The notes below the pieces were generated by a model that saw only the letters and a list, made by a program, of their open reading frames with translations, searched no databases and was not told the origin of the DNA. A program made the translations under genes and the position numbers. DNA of 64,000 bases from Phytohabitans aurantiacus (GTDB lineage Bacteria; Actinomycetota; Actinomycetes; Mycobacteriales; Micromonosporaceae), in contig NZ_BSDI01000007.1 of NCBI RefSeq assembly GCF_027923225.1, positions 775,617 through 839,616 of the forward strand, in the 5' to 3' direction. This document shows positions 57,224-64,000 of the stretch, piece by piece; within the stretch, counting starts at the first letter, position 1; every line of letters starts with the position of its first letter.

Positions 57224-59643
57224 AGAAGAGACGCGCGCTACTGGCGGTCGCGCTCACCGCTGTGGTGGCATTCCCCGGCACCGCCTCCGCCGCCGGCGAG
57301 GTCACCGGAACGGGACCGGAAGGCCAGCAGCTGACCGTCTCGAAGACCGTGCTGGACCCGGCCGGCGAGAAGATCCGGGTCACCGGTTCCGGGTACGACA
57401 CGAAGAAGAGCATCTACGTAGCGGTGTGCCAGGACAACGGCGACGGCCGGCTGCCCACCCCGTGCGCGGGCGGCGCCGACACCAGCGGCGAGTCGGAGTC
57501 GATGAAGTGGATCGGCACCGACCCGTACGGCAGCGGGCTCGCCATCCCGTGGGGCGAGGGCGGCACGTTCGACGTCGAGATCGTCGTCCGGGCACAGACC
57601 GAGGGCCTCGACTGCACCCGGCTCACCTGCGCTGTCGTGTCCAGAGTGGACCACCGGAACAGTGCCGACCGCTCGCAGGACGTCCGCATCCCGCTCAGTT
57701 TCACCACGACACCGCCGGGCCCCGGTGAGGGCGAGGGCGGTGTCGAGCCCGGCACCGTCAAGGTCAAGGAGACCGGGGTGCTCCAGGTGCCGGACGGCCC
57801 GTCACCGGTGCTGCTACACCCCGAGTCCGGCACGCTCTACGTGGGCGCGATCCTGGGCACCGGCAAGGGCGGCGTGTACGCCCTCGACCCGGCCACGGGC
57901 GCGCAGCTCGGCCACGTCACCGACGTCAACCTCGGCGCCACGGTGCGCAAGAACGCCAAGGTGAACTACCTCATCGGCCCGGCGCCCGGTGACGGCGTGT
58001 ACTTCGCGGCCGGTGCGATCCTCGGGTACGTGCGCAAGGGCGACACCCAGGCGGTCGGGCTCAACGCCGTGCTGGCGCGCGGGATCCGGGGCGCCGCGCC
58101 CGGGCTGACCTCGGACACCGTGTTCGTCTCCCGGGCGGACGGCACCGTCGAGGAGGCGAAATACGCCAACGGTGTGTGGGAGACCACCCGCTCGGTACCG
58201 ATCGGCGACAGTGGACCGCTCACTGTGGACACCGCGACGAAGACCATCTGGGTCGGCACCGCGTTCGACACGCTGACCAAGGTCGACGCGACCACGTTCA
58301 GCGCCAGTACCGTCGAGATCGAGACCGGCAGCACCGAAGGGCCGTCGGCGATCGCGGCCGACCCCAAGCGCGGGCGGCTCGTGCTCACCGCCAACCTGCC
58401 GGCCGCGGTGGTGGTCGTGCACGCCGGCACCGGCGCGGTCCTGAAGAAGCTGGCCGGTGACCCGGAGCGCCCGCCGAGCAGGGTGTACCTGGACCCGAAC
58501 GGCGATGTCCTGTACGTGCTGGAGCCCGGCCATCCCGAGTCGCGGGTGACGCTCTACGACGCCGACACCCTGGAGCCGCTCACCGACCCGCTGGCCGCAC
58601 CGTCCAATGTGCACGGCTTGGCCGCCAGGCCCGGCGGTGGTGAGTTCTTCGTCAGCAACAACGTCGAGAACACCGTGTCCCGCTTCATCAAGCAGGTCTC
58701 GCCCGCGGTGGCGACCCACCCGGTCGACCGCGAGACGCGGGCCGGCGACCCGGTGTCGTTCACGGCGGCCGGTACCGGTGATCCGGCGCCCACCGTGCGC
58801 TGGCAGGTCAGCCCGGACGGCGGCCAGACCTGGCAGGACGTGGCCGGCGAGACGAAGACGACGCTGACGTTCACGGCGCGGTCCACACAGGACGGTTACC
58901 GGTACCGGGTGGCCTTCACCAACGCGCTGGGCACCACCCGCTCGACGGCGGCGGCTCTCACCATCAAGAAGGAGCCGACGCCCACACCCACCGCGACTCC
59001 CACCGCGACTCCCACCGCGACACCCACCCCCACAGGGCCGTACGGGACCGGGAGGGGCACCGGTCCAGGCGGGCAGAAGCTCACCGTCACGCCCGTCAAC
59101 GGCCTCGCCGTCACCGGGCAGAAGGTGACGGTCACCGGCAGCGGATACGACGAGTCCAAGGGCGTCTACGTGGCGTTCTGCGCCTACCAGGGCGCCGGGC
59201 AGCTGCCCAGCCCGTGCCTCGGCGGCGTGGACATGAGCGGCGACTCGCACACGTCGGCGTGGATAGCGAACGACGACCCGTACGGCGCGGGCCTCGCCAC
59301 GCCGTACGGCGCCGGCGGGTCATTCTCGGTCGAGCTGACCCTGGCCGCCAAGGACGGCAACGTCGACTGCTTCACGGTCACGTGCGCGGTCGTCACGCGT
59401 GTCGACCACCGTTCGTCGGCGGACCGGTCGCAGGACGTGGCGGTGCGGGTCAGCTTCGTCGGGCAGGACCCGGTCGGCAGCGACAACGGCGGCGTCACGC
59501 CGACCCCGTCCGGCGGTGGCGGTGGCGCGCTTCCGCGGACGGGCGTCGGGTTCATCCTGCCGGCGACCGGCATCGGCGTACTGCTCATCGTGCTCGGCGC
59601 CGCGGCGGTAGTAGCTACCCGACGCCGCGCACGCGAGGGCTAG
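57220..59643 (+). CDS. Large LPxTG-like surface protein with two neocarzinostatin-like modules and propeller
   Basis: 807 residues: signal peptide, module 1 (about 28-165; VTGSGYDTKKSIYVAVC ... DCTRLTCAVVSRVDH), a seven-bladed-propeller-like region (about 190-500; repeated LYVGAI, VYALDP, IWVGTAFD), an Ig-like domain (about 505-610; DGGQTWQDVAGETKTTLTFT), a PT-rich linker (TPTATPTATPTATPT), module 2 (about 640-760) and a tail with LPRTG and LPATG, a membrane helix and RRRAREG. The tail suggests sortase anchoring, though no sortase gene is nearby. GTG start with GAAAGG upstream. The 3' 324 bases are antisense to the PAP2 gene. Confidence 0.82.
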   Translation: MKKRRALLAVALTAVVAFPGTASAAGEVTGTGPEGQQLTVSKTVLDPAGEKIRVTGSGYDTKKSIYVAVCQDNGDGRLPTPCAGGADTSGESESMKWIGTDPYGSGLAIPWGEGGTFDVEIVVRAQTEGLDCTRLTCAVVSRVDHRNSADRSQDVRIPLSFTTTPPGPGEGEGGVEPGTVKVKETGVLQVPDGPSPVLLHPESGTLYVGAILGTGKGGVYALDPATGAQLGHVTDVNLGATVRKNAKVNYLIGPAPGDGVYFAAGAILGYVRKGDTQAVGLNAVLARGIRGAAPGLTSDTVFVSRADGTVEEAKYANGVWETTRSVPIGDSGPLTVDTATKTIWVGTAFDTLTKVDATTFSASTVEIETGSTEGPSAIAADPKRGRLVLTANLPAAVVVVHAGTGAVLKKLAGDPERPPSRVYLDPNGDVLYVLEPGHPESRVTLYDADTLEPLTDPLAAPSNVHGLAARPGGGEFFVSNNVENTVSRFIKQVSPAVATHPVDRETRAGDPVSFTAAGTGDPAPTVRWQVSPDGGQTWQDVAGETKTTLTFTARSTQDGYRYRVAFTNALGTTRSTAAALTIKKEPTPTPTATPTATPTATPTPTGPYGTGRGTGPGGQKLTVTPVNGLAVTGQKVTVTGSGYDESKGVYVAFCAYQGAGQLPSPCLGGVDMSGDSHTSAWIANDDPYGAGLATPYGAGGSFSVELTLAAKDGNVDCFTVTCAVVTRVDHRSSADRSQDVAVRVSFVGQDPVGSDNGGVTPTPSGGGGGALPRTGVGFILPATGIGVLLIVLGAAAVVATRRRAREG

Positions 59644-60282
59644 GAGGGCCAGCGCCACGATGCCGTCGAGCCAGTAGTGGTTGGCCGTCACCACGACGAC
59701 CGCCAGCGTCAGCAACGGATGCAGCAGCCAGAGCCAGCGCCACCGGCTCCGGGTCGCCACGATCAGTACGATCGCGACGGCAGCCGCCCAGCCGACGTGC
59801 AGCGACGGCATCGCGGCGTACTGGTTGGCGAACGCGTCGGTCGAGCTGCCGTACACGGTCGGCCCCACGGCGTGCCCGGTGTCCACCATGCCGGTCAGCG
59901 ACAGGAACCGTGGCGGGGACAGCGGCACCAGTACCTGCACGAGGAAGGCGGCCGCGGTCAGCAGGGCGAGGGTGGTGCGCGCCCACCGGTACAGGGCCGG
60001 GCGTCGCAGGTATGTCCACAGGAGAACCGCGGCCGTGGCGGGGAAGTGCACGCAGGCGTAGTACAGGTTCGCCGCGCGCACCACCCCGTCGTCGCCGATC
60101 ACCAGCCGTTGCAGGGCCGCCTCGCTGGGTAGCCGCAGGGCGCGCTCCAGGTCCCACACGTGTACCGCGTTGGCGTACGCGGAGGACAGGTCACCGGCGA
60201 CGGCCAGCCGGCCCAACTTGTACGCCAGGAAAAGGACCGCGACGAGCAGCAACTCCCGGACGGGCCGTGGTCGTGCGTTCAT
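59320..60282 (-). CDS. PAP2-family membrane phosphatase/phosphotransferase
   Basis: 320 residues by the open frame, but only the first 230 or so look like protein: about six membrane helices with the inositol-phosphorylceramide synthase-like PAP2 motifs PSLHVGWA and HYWLDG (His 202, Asp 206). From about residue 214 the gene runs antisense into the LPxTG-like gene for 324 bases, and the tail is charged low-complexity sequence. It probably dephosphorylates a lipid or transfers a headgroup. Start: ATG 60282 with GAAAGGACC upstream. It lies 28 bases after the MMPL gene in the same operon. Confidence 0.82.
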   Translation of the reverse strand: MNARPRPVRELLLVAVLFLAYKLGRLAVAGDLSSAYANAVHVWDLERALRLPSEAALQRLVIGDDGVVRAANLYYACVHFPATAAVLLWTYLRRPALYRWARTTLALLTAAAFLVQVLVPLSPPRFLSLTGMVDTGHAVGPTVYGSSTDAFANQYAAMPSLHVGWAAAVAIVLIVATRSRWRWLWLLHPLLTLAVVVVTANHYWLDGIVALALLALACAASGSYYRRGAEHDEQYADAGRRQDEPDARPRKRATATAGRGRRDAAVVAADRVLPDEADPHRHVLRPVRRRTVVDTRDDRARDREAVDVAVLGGQGQLDRE

Positions 60283-60310
60283 GGCGGTCCTTTCCCGACG
60301 GACGTGGGGG

Positions 60311-62497
60311 TCAGGCCGAGGCGCGTTCCAGGACGCGATCGGACTCCGGTGCGTCGTCGAGCTGGTGGCGCAGCTTCTCGCCTTCGACGTCGACATTGGG
60401 CAGGAGCTTGTCGAGCCAGCGGGGCAGCCACCACGCGGCCTTGCCCAGCAGCGTCATCACCGCCGGCACGATCGTCATCCGGACGATGATCGCGTCGAAC
60501 AGCACCGCCACGCCCAGCGCGAACCCGATCGACTTGATGATCGAGTCAGGGGCGAGGATGAACCCGGCGAAGACGCTGATCATGATAATCGCCGCCGCCG
60601 TCACGACCCGTGCCCCATGCCCGAAGCCGGTGACGACCGCCTCCCGCGCGTCGATGCCGTGCACGTAGTCTTCGCGCATCCGGGTCACCAGGAAGACCTG
60701 GTAGTCCATCGCGAGGCCGAACACGATGCCAATCAGGATGATCGGCAGGAAGCTGATGATCGGCCCAGTCTGTTCGACGCCGAGCAGGTCAGCGGCCCAG
60801 CCCCACTGGAACACCGCCACCACCGCGCCGAACGTGGCCACGATGCTGAGCAGGAACCCGGCGGTGGCCTTCAGCGGCACCAGCACCGACCGGAACACCA
60901 GCATCAGCAACAGGAACGCGAGGCCCACGACGACACCCAGGTACGGCACGAGCGCGCTACCGAGCTTCTCCGAGACGTCGATGTTGATGGCGGTCAGGCC
61001 GGTGACGTTGACGTTCGCGCCCGGTACCGTGCCGTCGAGCTGGCGGATGTCGCGTACCAGATCCTCCGTCGCCGCGTCGCTCGGCCCGCTCTTGGGAATC
61101 ACCGTCAGCAGCGCGGTGTCGCCGGCCTGGTTGAGGGTCGCCGGGGTGACAGCCGCCACGTCGGCCAGCCCCTGGATCTCCCCCGCGACCTGGTCCGCGG
61201 CCGCCTTGACCTGTCCCGCGGTCCCGTCCACGACGACGGTCAGCGGCGCGTTGAAGCCCTTGCCGAAGCCTTGCGACACCAGGTCGTAGGCCTTGCGCTG
61301 CGTCGTGTCCGGCGCGGCCGTGCCGTCGTCCGGCATGCCCAGGCGCAGGTCGAGCGCGGGAAGCGCGACCACGCCGAGCCCGACCACCGCGACCAGCAGC
61401 ACGAGCACCGGCCGGCGGGCGACGCCGCGCGCCCAGCGGGTGCCGAAGTTCGTGCCGTCGGCCTCCGGGTCGCGGCCGGCACGGCCACGCTTGCCGAGGA
61501 TGCGCGAGCCCGCGAAGCCGAGCATGGCCGGCAGCAGCGTCAGCGCGATGATCACAGCCAGTGCGACGGTGATCGCGGCGCCCAGGCCCATCTGTGTGAG
61601 GAACGGCACGCCCACCACGGACAGCGCCGCGAGCGCGATCACGACGGTGAGGCCGGCGAAGACGACAGCGGATCCGGCGGTACCGGCGGCACGCCCTGCG
61701 GCCTCCTCACCCTCGCGGCCCAGGGCCAGCTCATGCCGGTACCGGGACACGATGAACAGCGCGTAGTCGATGGCGACCGCCAGACCGAGCATCAGGGCGA
61801 GCGTCGGTGTGGTCGACGACAGGTCGATGAACCCGGTCGCGGCGGTGATCAGGCCAAGGCCGATAGCGATACCGAAGATCGCGGTCAGCAGCGGCAGCCC
61901 GGCGGCTATCAGCGAGCCGAACGTGATCACCAGGACCACGGCCGCGACCAGCACACCGATCACCTCGGCGAGGCCCTGCTCGGTCTGTACCTGGAGCGCG
62001 TCACCACCCACCTCGACGCTCAGGCCGCTGGCACGGGCCTGATCGACGATGCTCGTGAGCTCGTCGCGCGCCTGCTCGGTCAGCTCCTGCGCCTGTACCT
62101 GGTAGGTGGCCTGCGCGAAGCCGACGGTGCCGGCCTGGTTGACGGCGCCCGACTGGAACGGATCGGCCACCGACGCGACCTGCGGCGCCTGCTTGAGCTC
62201 GGCGACCACCTGCTCGACGGCCGCCTTGTTCGCCGGGTCGGCGAGCGTCTGTCCCTCCGGTGCAGCGAACACCACCCGTGCCGTCGCCCCACCGGCGGAC
62301 GCCTGCGGGAACCGCTCCTGGAGCAGGTCGATGGCTTGCTGCGACGCGGTACCGGGGATGCGGAACGAGTCGTCGGTCGACCCGGACAGCGTGCCCGCGG
62401 CGGTCAGCGTGCCCGCGAGCACGGCGAGCCACAGCCCGAGCACCAACCATCGGCGCCGGAACGCGAACCGGCCCATCCTGTAGAGGAACGACGCCAT
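60311..62497 (-). CDS. MMPL-family (RND-type) membrane transporter
   Basis: 728 residues, two repeats of six membrane helices each with a large periplasmic-type loop after helix 1. The second repeat has the GIVFGLAMDYQVFLVTRMRE Asp-Tyr motif of MMPL proteins, mirrored by GLAVAIDYALFIVSRYRHEL in the first. These proteins export lipids or lipopeptides using the proton gradient. The ATG at 62497 follows AGGAG. It lies 74 bases downstream of tetR and is probably repressed by it. Confidence 0.93.
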   Translation of the reverse strand: MASFLYRMGRFAFRRRWLVLGLWLAVLAGTLTAAGTLSGSTDDSFRIPGTASQQAIDLLQERFPQASAGGATARVVFAAPEGQTLADPANKAAVEQVVAELKQAPQVASVADPFQSGAVNQAGTVGFAQATYQVQAQELTEQARDELTSIVDQARASGLSVEVGGDALQVQTEQGLAEVIGVLVAAVVLVITFGSLIAAGLPLLTAIFGIAIGLGLITAATGFIDLSSTTPTLALMLGLAVAIDYALFIVSRYRHELALGREGEEAAGRAAGTAGSAVVFAGLTVVIALAALSVVGVPFLTQMGLGAAITVALAVIIALTLLPAMLGFAGSRILGKRGRAGRDPEADGTNFGTRWARGVARRPVLVLLVAVVGLGVVALPALDLRLGMPDDGTAAPDTTQRKAYDLVSQGFGKGFNAPLTVVVDGTAGQVKAAADQVAGEIQGLADVAAVTPATLNQAGDTALLTVIPKSGPSDAATEDLVRDIRQLDGTVPGANVNVTGLTAINIDVSEKLGSALVPYLGVVVGLAFLLLMLVFRSVLVPLKATAGFLLSIVATFGAVVAVFQWGWAADLLGVEQTGPIISFLPIILIGIVFGLAMDYQVFLVTRMREDYVHGIDAREAVVTGFGHGARVVTAAAIIMISVFAGFILAPDSIIKSIGFALGVAVLFDAIIVRMTIVPAVMTLLGKAAWWLPRWLDKLLPNVDVEGEKLRHQLDDAPESDRVLERASA

Positions 62498-62571
62498 CGA
62501 GATCTCCTGTTTCTGGACGTACGGGATCGACCGGCCACCGGTCGGTGGGCGGCTTTCGTTATGGGGCGGGG

Positions 62572-63177
62572 CTAGGACTCGCCCAGCGGAATGCCCGCGC
62601 GGAGCTCCATGAGGCACCGGCGAATGAGGTCGGCGATCGAGACGTCTGTTTCCGACTGCGCCCACGCCAGGGCGGCGGTGCGCATCGCGACGCCCAGGGC
62701 CGCGGCCAGCAACCGCGGCGACAGGTCGTACCGGTGATCGGTGCCGGTGCGTTCGGCGATCACGGCGGCGAAGAGCTCCTGGCTGTGCTCGAACGCGACC
62801 AGGTGCTGCGCGAACATCGCCGGGTCACGCAGGATCGCGTGCATCAGCAGAAGCAGGTCGCGCGACTCCCCCAACAAGCCGGCGACCATATCCGGCAGCA
62901 CCTCGATGAGCGAGTCCCAGACCGGCTCGCCGGCAGGGCGGGCCCGCAGTGCGTCGGCGATGGACCCCGCACGGCGCACGAGGCCGTACAGGATCGCCTC
63001 CTCACGGCTGGCGAAGTAGTTACGGAACGTACGCGGCGAGACGTCGACCGCCTCCGCGACGGTCTCCGGTGTCACCGCCTGAAGGCCGTGCTCGATCATC
63101 AGCGACCACGCCGCGTGGCTCAGCGCCGCGCGCGTCGCCTGCTTCTTGCGCTCCCGCAGGCTCACTTCCGAGGTCAT
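62572..63177 (-). CDS. TetR-family repressor of the MMPL operon
   Basis: 201 residues with the TetR HTH (VTPETVAEAVDVSPRTFRNYF, about 33-53) and a helical effector domain. ATG start at 63177. The divergent region upstream carries four TTTCCC/GGGAAA half-sites (63200-63243), probably its own operator, which would also control the VOC gene. The MMPL-PAP2 genes follow directly. Confidence 0.93.
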   Translation of the reverse strand: MTSEVSLRERKKQATRAALSHAAWSLMIEHGLQAVTPETVAEAVDVSPRTFRNYFASREEAILYGLVRRAGSIADALRARPAGEPVWDSLIEVLPDMVAGLLGESRDLLLLMHAILRDPAMFAQHLVAFEHSQELFAAVIAERTGTDHRYDLSPRLLAAALGVAMRTAALAWAQSETDVSIADLIRRCLMELRAGIPLGES

Positions 63178-63199
63178 GCCACCGACTATCCCCGCTTTC

Positions 63200-63243
63200 T
63201 TTCCCGTCCGGCAAGTTTTCCCGCTGGGAAAGATCGTGGGAAA
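63200..63243. promoter_or_regulatory. Operator cluster between tetR and the VOC gene
   Basis: TTTCCC at 63200 and 63217, GGGAAA at 63226 and 63238. The inner pair forms TTTCCCGCTGGGAAA (63217-63231), a perfect 6-base-arm palindrome. Likely site for the divergently encoded TetR protein. Confidence 0.6.
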
Positions 63244-63271
63244 CGTCACTCCCTCGTGCGACGATGAGGCC

Positions 63272-63643
63272 GTGCTCGATCACATCTCGATCCAGTGCGT
63301 CGACGTGGCGGCCAGCGCCGCCTTCTACGACGCCGTCCTCGCGCCCCTCGGCGGGCAGCGCGTGCTCGACTTCGGCGACGTCATCGGATACGGCGTGCCG
63401 CCCCAGCCGGTCTTCTGGATCGGCCCGCACAGCACCGGCACCGGCTTCCGCGAGTCGCACATCGCGTTCGCGGCACCGGACCGGGCGGCGGTGCGCGAGT
63501 TCTTCCGGATCGCCGTGGAGTCCGGCGCCGAGCCGCTCCACGAGCCCCGCGAGTGGCCCGAGTACCACCCGGGCTACTACGGCGCCTTCGTCCGAGACCC
63601 CGACGGCAACAACGTCGAGGCCGTAAGCCACACCCCCGAGTAA
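63272..63643 (+). CDS. VOC (glyoxalase-fold) family protein
   Basis: 123 residues: LDHISIQCVDVAASAAFYD at the start, VFWIGPHSTGTGFRESHIAF in the middle and GAFVRDPDGNNVEAV at the end, the paired modules of a VOC protein with likely metal-site His and Glu. GTG start at 63272 just behind GAGG. The frame is open upstream through the operator, which I reject. Divergent from tetR and possibly co-regulated with the MMPL operon. Confidence 0.88.
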   Translation: MLDHISIQCVDVAASAAFYDAVLAPLGGQRVLDFGDVIGYGVPPQPVFWIGPHSTGTGFRESHIAFAAPDRAAVREFFRIAVESGAEPLHEPREWPEYHPGYYGAFVRDPDGNNVEAVSHTPE

Positions 63644-63720
63644 CCCGCCCGCCTCGCAGCCGCCCGCGGGCCGCGCGCCCTCGCGCTCCCCGCGCCCCTC
63701 CCCGCGCCCTCTCCGGCGCC

Positions 63721-63796
63721 GATCAAGGGCGAATGCACGTGGTTTGATCTCAAAACCGCGTGCGTTCGCCCTTGATCCATGCGATCTTCCTTGATC
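63721..63796 (-). repeat. 76-bp tripartite palindromic element, copy 5 (inverted)
   Basis: 57-base hairpin from GATCAAGGGC (63721) to GCCCTTGATC (ends 63777), then 19 bases on a TCCTTGATC block ending at 63796. Same orientation as the copy at 8998. Confidence 0.85.
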
Positions 63797-63923
63797 GACG
63801 CGCGCCACGATCAGCGCCTCGCGCAAGAGCGCGACCGGAGCCGGCCCGCGACGTCCCGGAGGCAGGCGGGTGCTGGCCGCCCCAGCCTGGGCGCCTTCCG
63901 GCGCCACCCGGCCCACGTCCGCC

Positions 63924-63999
63924 GATCAAGGCCATCCTCATCGATCAAGGCCGAATGCACGTGGTTTTGAGATCAAACCACGTGCATTCGGCCTTGATC
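63924..63999 (+). repeat. 76-bp tripartite palindromic element, copy 6
   Basis: GATCAAGGCC at 63924, GATCAAGGCC at 63943 (19-base offset) and closing GGCCTTGATC ending at 63999. Here AAGGGC has become AAGGCC in all three blocks at once, so the arms remain paired. It may continue beyond the window. Confidence 0.85.
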
Positions 64000-64000
64000 G

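Larger units (their letters stand above)
63644..64000. other. Gene-free stretch with two repeat copies
   Basis: 357 bases with no supported gene. Two copies of the 76-bp element, in opposite orientation and about 130 bases apart, take up most of it; the spacer has only short frames of biased composition. Confidence 0.6.

Noticed and set aside
60170..62575. 801-codon open frame on the plus strand
   Set aside because: Antisense to the MMPL transporter; rich in His, Arg and Gln with no recognisable domain.

Overview
The window is 64 kb of very GC-rich DNA with many GTG and TTG starts, dense 4-base gene overlaps (ATGA/GTGA), ECF sigma factors, a MocR regulator, SigE-family and SigJ-family sigma factors, and an FxSxx-COOH peptide system. 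This points to an actinomycete. A Micromonosporaceae-like organism is my best guess; the family is inferred from gene content only. No rRNA, tRNA, CRISPR array, transposase or replication origin was seen.

Layout. 0-8.2 kb: an HTH regulator, a DsbA-like protein with a CxxS site, a YbjQ protein, an LCP cell-wall enzyme, and an ABC exporter divergent from a two-component system. 8.2-9.5 kb: a repeat-filled gap with an orphan LacI-type promoter and one 65-residue gene. 9.5-14.7 kb: a GH36 alpha-galactosidase and a TetR-linked membrane operon with two TetR-like operators. 14.8-20.8 kb: two sigma-factor units (ECF/anti-sigma; SigJ with an EF-hand protein). 21-27 kb: a 5-FCL-like protein, a scar made of a duplicated gene start and a deleted HNH endonuclease gene, an Mth938-like protein, a duplicated P-loop protein, DUF4291 and a SigE/anti-sigma pair.

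27-39 kb is the most distinctive part. It holds a ribosomal-protection GTPase with its own short upstream ORF, a B3/B4 (tRNA-editing-like) protein, and a complete FxS cyclophane RiPP system: precursor FxsA ending in FxSxx, radical SAM/SPASM/HExxH maturase FxsB, an AAC(3)-type acetyltransferase, two TIR-like proteins, and a 1,288-residue NTPase/NB-ARC/TPR protein (FxsT).

39-49 kb: a hydrolase divergent from a MocR regulator, a DUF4956/VTC-domain/carbohydrate-binding lipoprotein operon divergent from a phosphodiester glycosidase and a GT2-GtrA transferase, and a LysR/EamA pair. 48.9-59.6 kb is a heme acquisition and degradation locus: heme oxygenase, DUF2470, HmuTUV, an HtaA-WxL protein, DUF916 and LPxTG-like surface proteins, with three candidate DtxR/IdeR iron boxes. 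59.3-63.6 kb: a TetR-MMPL-PAP2 operon and a VOC protein.

Three families of dispersed palindromic repeats run through the window: a 76-bp tripartite element (six copies plus a decayed one), a 54-bp element whose three copies all overlap stop codons, and a 53-bp arm that occurs singly or as an inverted pair. They have modified the ends of at least four genes.
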